Made by a program: the position numbers and the translations under genes. A DNA stretch of 64,000 bases from an uncultured Microbacterium sp. Lineage in GTDB: Bacteria; Actinomycetota; Actinomycetes; Actinomycetales; Microbacteriaceae. Below, piece by piece: positions 16,353-23,730 of this stretch (position 1 is its first letter; each line of letters starts with the position of its first letter). The notes under the pieces are model-generated. The model searched no databases. It saw only the letters and a program-made list of their open reading frames with translations, and had not been told where the DNA came from. The DNA lies in NCBI GenBank assembly GCA_913774665.1, contig CAJYHN010000012.1:248001-312000 (forward strand). The letters run 5' to 3'.

Positions 16353-17351
16353 TCAGAGCCAGTGCTTGCGCTTGAACGCGAACCACAGTCCGATCGAGGT
16401 GGCGGCCATCAGGGCGAGGGCCATGGGGTACCCGAAGGTCCAATCGAGCTCGGGCATGTTCTTGAAGTTCATGCCGTAGATGCCGCCCACGAGCGACGGA
16501 GCGAAGAGGATGGCCGCCCACCCCGAGATCTTCTTGACCTCTTCGTTCTGCTTCAGCGAGGTCTCGGTCTGTCGCTGCGTCACGAGCGTCGCGTTGACGG
16601 TGAGGGCGTTGTCGAGGATGGCCCGGAGCGCCGTCAGCTTCTCGCACTGTCGCAGCACGTGGTCGAGAACGTCGCGCAGCGAGCGCTGCAGTTCGAGGTC
16701 GACGCCGTACTTGTCGGCCCCGCGCAGCAGGGCTTCGAGCATGTCACGCAGGGGTTCGGTCGCCCGCTGGAAGTGGATGACCTCGCGCGCGAGCTCGTAG
16801 ATGCGCTGCGTGAGATCCGCGCCGCCCTCGCCGAACAGCTGGTCCTCGATCTCGTCGACGTCGTTCTGCAGGCCGCGGGCCACGGGGTCGTACTGGTCGA
16901 CGACCTCGTCGAGGATGGCGTACAGCACCGCCTCGGGCCCGCGAGCGAGCAGATCGGGGTTCTTCTCGAGCCTCCGCCGAACCTGCGAGAGGTCGGGCAC
17001 CTCGGCGTGACGCACGGTCACGACGTAATCGGACCCGATGAAGACGTGCAGCTCGCCGAACTCCACCGTCTCGGTCTCGTCGATGTAGCGCGCGGGCCGG
17101 AGGACCGCGAAGAGGTTTCCCCCGTAGCGCTCGAGCTTCGCGCGCTGGTGGCCGGCGAGCGCGTCCTCGACGGCGAGCGGGTGCAACGAGAACTCGGCGG
17201 CGACGCGCTCGAGTTCCTCCGGCGAGGGGCGCAGCAGGCCGATCCACGCCATGCCGCCGTGAGCCTCCATGTACTCGAAGGTCTGATCGAGGCTCGCGGG
17301 GTTCTCGATCCGGTGTCCGTCGACGTACACGGCGCTGTCGATGATGGGCAT
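16353..17351 (-). CDS. corA: CorA family magnesium/cobalt transporter
   Basis: 332 residues from ATG at 17351. A long soluble N-terminal funnel, acidic and helical (PEAVLYAILDEVVDQYDPVA, LQNDVDEIEDQLF), is followed by two transmembrane helices at the C-terminus, separated by the diagnostic GMN motif in YGMNFKNMPELDW. The basic end FKRKHWL is also typical. It forms a pentameric channel for Mg2+ uptake. The 88-bp upstream gap shows no M-box-like structure. Confidence 0.93.
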   Translation of the reverse strand: MPIIDSAVYVDGHRIENPASLDQTFEYMEAHGGMAWIGLLRPSPEELERVAAEFSLHPLAVEDALAGHQRAKLERYGGNLFAVLRPARYIDETETVEFGELHVFIGSDYVVTVRHAEVPDLSQVRRRLEKNPDLLARGPEAVLYAILDEVVDQYDPVARGLQNDVDEIEDQLFGEGGADLTQRIYELAREVIHFQRATEPLRDMLEALLRGADKYGVDLELQRSLRDVLDHVLRQCEKLTALRAILDNALTVNATLVTQRQTETSLKQNEEVKKISGWAAILFAPSLVGGIYGMNFKNMPELDWTFGYPMALALMAATSIGLWFAFKRKHWL

Positions 17352-17439
17352 GTCTCCGTTGTACCCCGCCCGGCTATGTGGCGGGACCCGGCGACGCGCC
17401 ATCCTTACGCGATGTATACGGTCCGCCCCGCCGCTGCGC

Positions 17440-17766
17440 TCACTTCTTCGGGTCGTTGCCCCAGTTCATGAGCGAGTACCGCCAGTCGGTGTCGGTGACA
17501 TCGCCCTTCGGCTTCTGCGCACTGTGCCGTTTGACGTACCCGACGACCTTGCGCATGTGGGCGTAGTCGTCGTCGGTGAGGTCGGCCTTCTTCTTCTCGA
17601 GGATGCGCACGATGTGCCGTCCGCTCTCGTGACCTGTCGACTCCCCGCCGTCCTTCTTCTGGCCGACGGACTTCGACTCCTCGGTGCCGAGCCACTTCTT
17701 CAGCTCGCTCGCGGTCATGTTGACCGCCTCGTCGAAATCCTTCTTCGTCTGATCGTCGTCGCTCAT
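17440..17766 (-). CDS. DUF3140 family small protein
   Basis: 108 residues, acidic and lysine-rich, with no membrane segment or signal. Pattern: MTASELKKWLGTEESKSVGQ, then GESTGHESGRHIVRILEKKK and DDDYAHMRKVVGYVKRHSAQ, which is the DUF3140 family found in many actinobacteria and of unknown function. I chose ATG at 17766 because GAGGA precedes it; an in-frame GTG at 17796 is an alternative. Its ribosome-binding region and start codon lie at the edge of a 66-bp tandem duplication. Confidence 0.8.
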   Translation of the reverse strand: MSDDDQTKKDFDEAVNMTASELKKWLGTEESKSVGQKKDGGESTGHESGRHIVRILEKKKADLTDDDYAHMRKVVGYVKRHSAQKPKGDVTDTDWRYSLMNWGNDPKK

Positions 17767-17894
17767 CCGGTCATCCTCGCCACCGCCCGGCCGCACGAGA
17801 GACCCCTTGCGGAGTCGCCGGGGTCATGGCATCCGGTCATCCTCGCCACCGCCCAGCCGCGCGAGAGACCCGTGCGGAGTCGCCGGGGTCATGG
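17764..17894. repeat. 66-bp tandem duplication in the DUF3140 leader
   Basis: Unit 1 is 17764-17829 and unit 2 is 17830-17894 (65 bp, one base deleted, two substitutions), with a third partial start CATCCG at 17895. Each unit carries, on the minus strand, GGCGAGGATGACCGGATG, a Shine-Dalgarno-like GAGGA plus ATG. Only the unit next to the gene leads into the DUF3140 frame; the equivalent ATG of the other unit meets a stop after two codons. Confidence 0.85.
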
Positions 17895-17901
17895 CATCCG
17901 C

Positions 17902-18810
17902 TCAGCCCACCGGCTCGCTGAGGGGTTCTTCGGCGTCCGGTCCCGGATGCCGCGCCCCGGCGCTGCGGCGGGCGGCGGCGAGCACGGCGCCGATGCTGGC
18001 CGTGATGACCAGGGCGATTCCGACCAGCTCGAGCCACGACAGGTGCTGACCGAGCAGCAGGAATCCGGCGATCGAGGCGGTGGCCGGCCCGAGGCTCATC
18101 AGGATCGCGAAGGCCGACGCCTCCAGACGGCGGAGGGCGATGAGCTCCAGAGCGTAGGGGATGGTAGACGACAACAGGGCGACCGCGGCGCCGAGGGCCA
18201 GGATGTCGGGGCGCACCAGGGCCGATCCGGCCTGGGCGATCCCGAACGGCAGGGCGATGACGGCCCCCACGGCCATGGCGAGCGCGAGGCCGTCGAGCCG
18301 CGGGAACTCCCGACCCACCCGCGCGGAGGCGAGGATGTACAGGGCCCAGCTCACCGCCGCACCCAGGGCGAAGAGCACGCCGAGGGCGTCGAGGCGGTCC
18401 CACCCGCCGGCTCCGAGGGCGACGACGCCGCCCAGGGCGAGTCCGGCCCACACCCAGCGGGCGAGGCCCGTCGCGGTGAGGATCGACAGTGTCAGGGGCC
18501 CGAGCACCTCGATGGTCACGGTCACGCCCAGCGGCAGCCGCTCCAGTGCGAGGTAGAACAGCCCGTTCATGGATGCCAGGACCACGCCGAACCCGACCAC
18601 GGAGCGCCACGCGGAGCCCGCGTGACCGCGCAGACGCGGGCGGGCGATGATCAGCAGCAGGACGGCCGAGAACAGCAGTCGCAGCATGACGATGCCGAGC
18701 GGCCCGGTCTCGGGGAACAGCATCACGGCGAACGACGCGCCGACCTCCTGGCACGCCAGTCCGACGAGCACGAGCGAGGCGGCCGACCCCTGCCCGCCGC
18801 GCGCGGTCAT
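17902..18810 (-). CDS. EamA/DMT family exporter (RhtA-like)
   Basis: 302 residues with about ten hydrophobic helices in two repeated EamA halves. It resembles threonine/homoserine exporters of the RhtA type (ACQEVGASFAVMLFPETGPL near the N-terminus, SSTIPYALELIALRRLEASA in the second half). It is probably an inner-membrane efflux protein for amino acids or related metabolites. It starts 7 bp after the degenerate hydrolase gene and so is likely co-transcribed with it. Confidence 0.82.
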   Translation of the reverse strand: MTARGGQGSAASLVLVGLACQEVGASFAVMLFPETGPLGIVMLRLLFSAVLLLIIARPRLRGHAGSAWRSVVGFGVVLASMNGLFYLALERLPLGVTVTIEVLGPLTLSILTATGLARWVWAGLALGGVVALGAGGWDRLDALGVLFALGAAVSWALYILASARVGREFPRLDGLALAMAVGAVIALPFGIAQAGSALVRPDILALGAAVALLSSTIPYALELIALRRLEASAFAILMSLGPATASIAGFLLLGQHLSWLELVGIALVITASIGAVLAAARRSAGARHPGPDAEEPLSEPVG

Positions 18811-18817
18811 CGCGGGG

Positions 18818-20089
18818 TCATCCGGCGGGAGGTGCGCAGATGGCGTTGCCGGCGATGTTGTCGCGCATCTGCTCGGCGGTCCACGGCAGCCCCGCCTGCG
18901 GAGCGGTCTGCCCCTGGGCGGCCGGAGCCTTCGACGCGATCGCCGCGAGCTCCCAGGCCAACCACGCGCCGGTGGTCTTGTTGCCGCCGGAGTTGTTCAG
19001 CACGACCGCGATGGACATCCCCGTCGTCGGATCGGCGAAAGCACCCACCAGGTACCCCGGGGCGTATCCGTACTGGCCGATGAGCGATCCCGCCTGGAAG
19101 GCGCCGCCCGCGGCGGTGAACCACGTGGGCTGATCGCCGCCGACGGGCACGGGGGCGGCGAACCGGTCGTTGCCGGCCGGCAGGAGCGCACCGGTTGCGA
19201 GCGCCTGCGCGTACCGCCCCAGATCGGTGATGTTCGTCACGGCGCCCGCCGCGGCGCCGCCGTAGCTCGAGGACATGTCGGTGTAATCGCCCGGGTCGGT
19301 GCAGTTCCAGGCGCCCTCTGCGTTCTGCTGCGACCAGTAGCCCGGGAGCGACGCCGCTGCCGGGTCGGCCGGGGCGGGGTCGGGCAGTCCCGTCGCCCCG
19401 AGGCCCAGGGGCTCGGTGACGCGCTCGGCGATGAGCTGGGCGAGCGGCTCGTTGGCGATGCGCTCGGCGGCGAGACCCGCGAGCACGTAGTCGGTCGCCG
19501 AGTCGGAGAACGCCACACCGGGGGCGTTGGTCCGGGGACTCGCGATGCCGTAGGTCATGAGCTCGCGCGGGTTCCACACGCGCTCGGGGTTCTTCGCCAC
19601 CTGGCCGTCGAGCACCGAGGTGTAGGACGCGAGGCCCGAAGTGCCGTCGCAGAGCTGACGGAGTGTGATGTCTTCGTACCCCGGAAGGTTGCTGACCCAG
19701 GTCGTGACGGCATCGCTCAACGACGCCTTGCCGTCCGCGGCCAGGCGGTAGAGCACGTCGCACGTCATCGCACCGGTGACATCGCCCGCGCGGAATCCGA
19801 GGTCCGCGGTGACCTCTGCGCCGCCGGGCCCCTGGGTTCCCATCCCCGACACCCACGTGCCGCTCCATGGTGCCCACACGCCCACGATCGCGCCGGTGGA
19901 GCCGGTCGCGGTCATGGCCGCGGTCACGGCGTTCTGCAGTTCGGTCACGGTCGCCTCGGGCAGCGGTGCGTCGACCTGCGCGGGGACCTTGACCGACACC
20001 GAGCCCTCCGGCGAGCAGCCGCTCAGAACGAGGGCGAGCACGCTCGCGCCCGCGATCGCGATGGCCGCGGAACGACGCCATGCCCGCAT
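18818..20089 (-). CDS. Beta-lactamase-fold lipoprotein with degenerate active site
   Basis: 423 residues from ATG at 20089, preceded by GGGGG; the open frame upstream lacks a signal. Residues 1-24 are a lipoprotein signal with lipobox LSGC. The body follows the serine-hydrolase (class C beta-lactamase/DD-peptidase) plan: a helix with AADGKASLSDAVTTWVSNLP, then ITLRQLCDGTSGLASY and DYVLAGLAAERIA. The S-x-x-K that holds the nucleophile reads DVTG (in FRAGDVTGAM), the Y-x-N reads FSD (in VAFSDSATDYV), and no clear H/K-x-G triad is visible. It is probably a surface lipoprotein that binds rather than cleaves a peptidoglycan-like ligand. The fold is confident; loss of activity rests on these motifs. 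Confidence 0.78.
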   Translation of the reverse strand: MRAWRRSAAIAIAGASVLALVLSGCSPEGSVSVKVPAQVDAPLPEATVTELQNAVTAAMTATGSTGAIVGVWAPWSGTWVSGMGTQGPGGAEVTADLGFRAGDVTGAMTCDVLYRLAADGKASLSDAVTTWVSNLPGYEDITLRQLCDGTSGLASYTSVLDGQVAKNPERVWNPRELMTYGIASPRTNAPGVAFSDSATDYVLAGLAAERIANEPLAQLIAERVTEPLGLGATGLPDPAPADPAAASLPGYWSQQNAEGAWNCTDPGDYTDMSSSYGGAAAGAVTNITDLGRYAQALATGALLPAGNDRFAAPVPVGGDQPTWFTAAGGAFQAGSLIGQYGYAPGYLVGAFADPTTGMSIAVVLNNSGGNKTTGAWLAWELAAIASKAPAAQGQTAPQAGLPWTAEQMRDNIAGNAICAPPAG

Positions 20090-20236
20090 GTGAAACCCCC
20101 AGCACTTCCGCGCGCGACGAAGCGCCCGCTCTGAAGATTCAAACACACGGCACCTGAACGAAAGGGCCGCTTGCACTCCCGTTACCGTCACGTCTGCATC
20201 ACGACGCGATCGACGGCAGGCCACTCCGACCGGAAA

Positions 20237-20255
20237 AGGGGTTAGGGGAACCTAA
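20237..20255. promoter_or_regulatory. DtxR/IdeR-type iron box ahead of heme oxygenase
   Basis: AGGGGTTAGGGGAACCTAA agrees with the IdeR consensus TTAGGTTAGGCTAACCTAA at 14 of 19 positions, with the perfectly paired GTTAGG/CCTAAC inside. It ends 21 bp before the heme oxygenase ATG, a normal place for a repressor that blocks transcription when iron is plentiful. Confidence 0.65.
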
Positions 20256-20276
20256 CTCTGTGCGTAAGATGGCCGC

Positions 20277-20930
20277 ATGAACGCCGGCGTCCCGTTCTCG
20301 ACAGCTCTGCGCGAGCGTTCCAGCGACGCGCACTCGCCCAGCGAGTGCGACGGTTTCATGACCGACCTGCTCACGGGCGCCGGCACGCGCGACGACTACA
20401 TCGCCCTCATCGCTCAGCACTGGTTCATCTACGCGGCCCTTGAAGAGGCGGCGATCCGCATGCGGACCGATCCCGTGGCATCCTTGTTCCTCCAGGGCCG
20501 ACTCTCGCGCCTTCCCGCCCTCGAGGCCGACCTGGCCTTCTTGATCGGTGCCGACTGGCGCGAGCGCATCGCCCCTCTCCCCACCACTCAGGCCTACGTG
20601 TCGCGCATCCGCCGCGTGGCCGCCACCTGGCCCGGCGGGTTCGTCGCCCACCACTACACCCGTCTGCTCGGCGATCTGTCGGGCGGTCCGTCGATCGGCC
20701 GCCTGATGCGGCGCCGGTTCGGTTTCGAGACCAACGGCATCGGCTTCCTGCTCTTCGGCGACATCGCCGACCCCAAGGCGTTCAAGACCGTCTATCGCGA
20801 GCAACTGGACGCCGCGCCGTGGGACGACCGCGAGAAGGAGCGGGTGATCGCCGAGGTGCTGGTCGCGTACCGCTTCACCACCGAACTGTTCGCCGACCTC
20901 ACCCGCGCGAAGGCCCACCAGGTCGCGTGA
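20277..20930 (+). CDS. Biliverdin-producing heme oxygenase
   Basis: 217 residues, matching HmuO-type enzymes. The proximal heme ligand is the His of SSDAHSPSE near residue 23. The distal helix shows the glycine motif in YTRLLGDLSGGPSIGRLM near residues 122-140, and the tail PWDDREKERVIAEVLVAYRF is typical. It opens heme to biliverdin, CO and iron in the cytoplasm, releasing iron from host or environmental heme. The upstream iron box implies induction under iron limitation. It is a lone gene; no heme transporter is in the window. Confidence 0.92.
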   Translation: MNAGVPFSTALRERSSDAHSPSECDGFMTDLLTGAGTRDDYIALIAQHWFIYAALEEAAIRMRTDPVASLFLQGRLSRLPALEADLAFLIGADWRERIAPLPTTQAYVSRIRRVAATWPGGFVAHHYTRLLGDLSGGPSIGRLMRRRFGFETNGIGFLLFGDIADPKAFKTVYREQLDAAPWDDREKERVIAEVLVAYRFTTELFADLTRAKAHQVA

Positions 20931-20933
20931 GGC

Positions 20934-22307
20934 TCACGCCTTCGCGGCGTCCTGCCGCGCGAGCCACGCCTGTTTCATGAAGCGTCGGACGTCCTCGTCG
21001 ACGCGGATGTCGCTCGGCTTGAGCGGCCGCGTGAGGTAGAGGCCGTCGAGCGAGGTCAGGCGGCTGAGGGCGACGTAGGTCTGCCCCGGGGCGAAGGCCC
21101 CCGCCCCGAGATCGACGACCGCTCGGTCGTAGGTCTTGCCCTGCGACTTGTGGATCGTCACGGCCCACGCCAGTCGCAGCGGGAACTGCGTGAACTCCGC
21201 GACGATCTCGCGCGAGAGGTTCTTGGTCCCCGGGTCGTACGCGTAGCGGTACCTCTCCCACACGGCCGGCTCGACATCGTGCTGGATGCCGTCGACCTCG
21301 ACGCGCACGCTGTCGCCGGCGATGCGGGTCACGGTGCCGATCGTGCCGTTGACCCAGCGCGGAGCCTCGCCGAACTGCGCGCCGTCGTTGCGCAGGAACA
21401 TCACTTGCGCGCCGACCTTGAGCGTCAGTTCCATCTCGGCCGGGTAGTTCGCCTCGCCGCGCCCGAAGTCGCCCGAGATCTCGGCGTTCGCGGTCTGCGT
21501 GCGACCGATGAGCTCGTCGAGGTGCTTGCGGTTGATCGTATTGACGCGGTCGTTGCGGGTCGCGAGCGTGATGATCGGGTGCTCCCCGTCGGCCGGGTGC
21601 GGGGGTGTGCGCGCGCCCGCGGTGTTGAGCACCCCGGCCATCTCGGCGGTGACCCGGCCGTACCGCACGGCGTTCAGCAGATGCTTGAACCCGGGGTCGG
21701 ACTGCCGGTGGATCTCGACGAGCTCGTTCACGTGCAGGTCGGCGCCGTGGCGACCGATGTCGATGAGACCGTCGCTGGCGGCTTCGCCCGACCACACCTT
21801 CGCGTCGAAGAACCAGAACGAGCGGTAGTGGTCGCGGATGTAGCGCGCCTCGTCGCCCCGCGGCGGCACGGGCGCCAGCTGGTACGGGTCGCCGAACATG
21901 ACGATCTGGGTGCCGCCGAACGGCTCCGACCGTCGACCGCGAGCCTGGCGGAGCGAGCGGTCGATGGCATCCATCAGGTCGGCGTTGACCATCGAGATCT
22001 CGTCGATCACGAGGGTGTCGATGGCGTTCAGGATCTTGCGCGTGGCGTCGTTCTGGTCGATGTCGCCGTTCGCGATGAGCCCGATCGGCAGACGGAACAG
22101 CGAGTGGATCGTCTGCCCCTCGACGTTGAGCGCGGCCACCCCCGTGGGCGCGCAGACCGCGATCTGCTTCTTGGTGTTCCACGCCAGGTGCTGCAGGAGC
22201 GTCGACTTGCCCGTGCCCGCGCGCCCGGTGACGAAGACGTGCTCCCGGGTGTCCTCGATCAGCCGGAACAGCGCCTGCTGCTCGGCGGAAAGGGGCGGCG
22301 TGGTCAC
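20934..22307 (-). CDS. PIF1-like superfamily 1B DNA helicase/ATPase
   Basis: 457 residues from GTG at 22307. Walker A GRAGTGKST near residue 28, APTGVAALNVEGQTIHSLF (motif Ia of PIF1 proteins), Walker B LVIDEISMV near 100, FGDPYQLAPV (motif III), and C-terminal motifs VTIHKSQGKTYDRAVVDLG and YVALSRLTSLDGLYL. PIF1-family enzymes unwind DNA 5' to 3' and remove structures such as G-quadruplexes. No nuclease or primase domain is attached. It converges on heme oxygenase (3-bp gap) and lies after the MerR gene. The role here is unknown. Confidence 0.85.
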   Translation of the reverse strand: MTTPPLSAEQQALFRLIEDTREHVFVTGRAGTGKSTLLQHLAWNTKKQIAVCAPTGVAALNVEGQTIHSLFRLPIGLIANGDIDQNDATRKILNAIDTLVIDEISMVNADLMDAIDRSLRQARGRRSEPFGGTQIVMFGDPYQLAPVPPRGDEARYIRDHYRSFWFFDAKVWSGEAASDGLIDIGRHGADLHVNELVEIHRQSDPGFKHLLNAVRYGRVTAEMAGVLNTAGARTPPHPADGEHPIITLATRNDRVNTINRKHLDELIGRTQTANAEISGDFGRGEANYPAEMELTLKVGAQVMFLRNDGAQFGEAPRWVNGTIGTVTRIAGDSVRVEVDGIQHDVEPAVWERYRYAYDPGTKNLSREIVAEFTQFPLRLAWAVTIHKSQGKTYDRAVVDLGAGAFAPGQTYVALSRLTSLDGLYLTRPLKPSDIRVDEDVRRFMKQAWLARQDAAKA

Positions 22308-22316
22308 CGGCCCATG

Positions 22317-22787
22317 CTAGTTCGCGCAGGTCGCCTCGGACGGCGAGCTGGGGACGGGGCCGCCCATCGGCTCGGTGTGGACGAGCAGCCACCGCGCCTC
22401 CCCCGACAGCACGTCGGCGACGTGGCTGCGAAAGCGCGGGCACTCGGTGATGTCGTGCGAGCGGCAGCGTAGGGCGTGCTCTGTCATGGCGCGGGCCTGG
22501 GCGATGTCGGCCGCACGCCGGTCCAGCTCCGCGATGTGCTCCTCGAGCACGCGATGCCGGTCGGGGGCTCCGTCGTCGAGCAGCACCCGGATCTGATCGA
22601 GTGAGAGCCCCGCGGCCTTGTTCCGCAGGATCACCGCGATCCGCACGCTGTCGCCCCCGTCGTAGCGGCGTCGGCCCGCGGCATCCCGCGTCGGATCCAG
22701 CAGTCCCGCGTCCTCCCAGTGCCGTAGAACATGCGTCTCGAGGCCGAACCGCGCCGCCGCCGCGCCGATCGACTCGCCGTCCGTCAT
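22317..22787 (-). CDS. MerR family transcriptional regulator
   Basis: 156 residues from ATG at 22787; an in-frame ATG at 22802 lies inside the operator palindrome and is less likely. The HTH is at the N-terminus (SIGAAAARFGLETHVLRHWE, DAGLLDPTRDAAGRRRYDGG), followed by the dimerisation helix. A C-terminal tail has two cysteines (ALRCRSHDITECPRFRSH) that could sense metal or redox state. It is divergent from the thioredoxin-reductase-like gene and most likely controls it through the palindrome at 22795-22816. Confidence 0.85.
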   Translation of the reverse strand: MTDGESIGAAAARFGLETHVLRHWEDAGLLDPTRDAAGRRRYDGGDSVRIAVILRNKAAGLSLDQIRVLLDDGAPDRHRVLEEHIAELDRRAADIAQARAMTEHALRCRSHDITECPRFRSHVADVLSGEARWLLVHTEPMGGPVPSSPSEATCAN

Positions 22788-22794
22788 CGCTCTT

Positions 22795-22816
22795 GACTTC
22801 ATGTCGACATGAAGTC
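22795..22816. promoter_or_regulatory. Perfect 22-bp palindrome, MerR-type operator/promoter
   Basis: GACTTCATGTC directly followed by its own reverse complement. On the plus strand it overlaps TTGACT (22793-22798) and is followed 19 bp later by CAGGAT (22818-22823). A 19-bp spacer with a dyad between -35 and -10 is the hallmark of MerR-controlled promoters. The -10 match is weak. Confidence 0.65.
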
Positions 22817-22853
22817 ACAGGATGGACGAGAACGCAAACGGAAGGAGCTCATC

Positions 22854-23687
22854 GTGTACGACGCGATCATCATCGGAGGCGGCCCCGCGGGCCTGCAGGC
22901 GGCCCTCACCCTCGGGCGCATGCACCGCCGGACCCTGCTGCTCGACTCGGGCGACTACCGCAACGGCACCGTGCGCCACGCGCACAACCTGCTGACGAAC
23001 GACGGGCGCGACCCCGCCGAACTCCGCCGCCTCGGCCGGGAGGAGATCGCCGCCTACGCCGATGTCGAGATCCGGGATGCCGCCGCCTCGGCCGTCGCTC
23101 GAGAGACCGACGCCCTGACCGTCACGGTGGGCGACGAGCTCCTCCGCGCACACGCCGTCATCCTCGCCACGGGGGTCGCCGACCGGCTACCCGATATCCC
23201 CGGCCTCGCCGCGCAGTGGGGCGACCGCGTCGCCAGCTGCCCGTTCTGCCACGGTCACGAGTTCGCCGGCCGACCGGTGGCGATCGTCAACGGAAGCGAT
23301 CATGCCGCCGCCCTGGGGCGGATGCTCGAGCCCGTGGCATCCGAGGTCCACCTCCTCGACCCGGCCACCGTCCTCCGCGTCGACGGGACGACCGACGGAC
23401 TCGCCCTCGCGCGCATCGACGGCTCCGTGCTCGAGGTCGCCGGCGCGTTCGTCGCCCCCACCTGGAGCTCGCGCGCCGAGTTCCTCGACGGTCTCGGGGT
23501 GCAGCTGCAGGAGTCGGGCGCCGTGTGCACCGATCCCTTCGGCCGCACGAGCGTCGAGAACGTGTACGCGGTGGGCGACCTCGCTCATCCCGACCACCTG
23601 CCGGGGCCGATGTTCTCGCTGGCCGCGGCCCTCGCGAGCGGTCAGCTCGCCGCGGTGGCCGTGGTGCAGTCCCTCGTCATGGACTGA
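22854..23687 (+). CDS. Thioredoxin-reductase-like FAD/NAD(P) oxidoreductase
   Basis: 277 residues from GTG at 22854, chosen because GGAAGGAG precedes it; an in-frame ATG at 22809 lies in the operator. FAD motif GGGPAGLQAALTLGRMHRR at the N-terminus, the redox pair C-P-F-C in SCPFCHGHEFAGRP, and a C-terminal FAD motif NVYAVGDLAHPDHLPGPM. It is shorter than classical TrxB (about 310 residues) and belongs to the small NAD(P)/FAD-dependent group. It probably reduces a disulfide or small electrophile. Divergence from MerR suggests stress-responsive control. Confidence 0.82.
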   Translation: MYDAIIIGGGPAGLQAALTLGRMHRRTLLLDSGDYRNGTVRHAHNLLTNDGRDPAELRRLGREEIAAYADVEIRDAAASAVARETDALTVTVGDELLRAHAVILATGVADRLPDIPGLAAQWGDRVASCPFCHGHEFAGRPVAIVNGSDHAAALGRMLEPVASEVHLLDPATVLRVDGTTDGLALARIDGSVLEVAGAFVAPTWSSRAEFLDGLGVQLQESGAVCTDPFGRTSVENVYAVGDLAHPDHLPGPMFSLAAALASGQLAAVAVVQSLVMD

Positions 23688-23730
23688 CGCGCGCGGCGGC
23701 TCCACAGGAGCTTTTCCTACACTGGAAGGC

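Noticed and set aside
17352..17439. An M-box magnesium riboswitch for corA
   Set aside because: The gap is only 88 bp and shows no M-box-like conserved elements.
22809..22853. ATG at 22809 as the start of the thioredoxin-reductase-like gene
   Set aside because: It lies within the operator palindrome and before the candidate -10; GTG at 22854 has a good GGAAGGAG and fits the family N-terminus.
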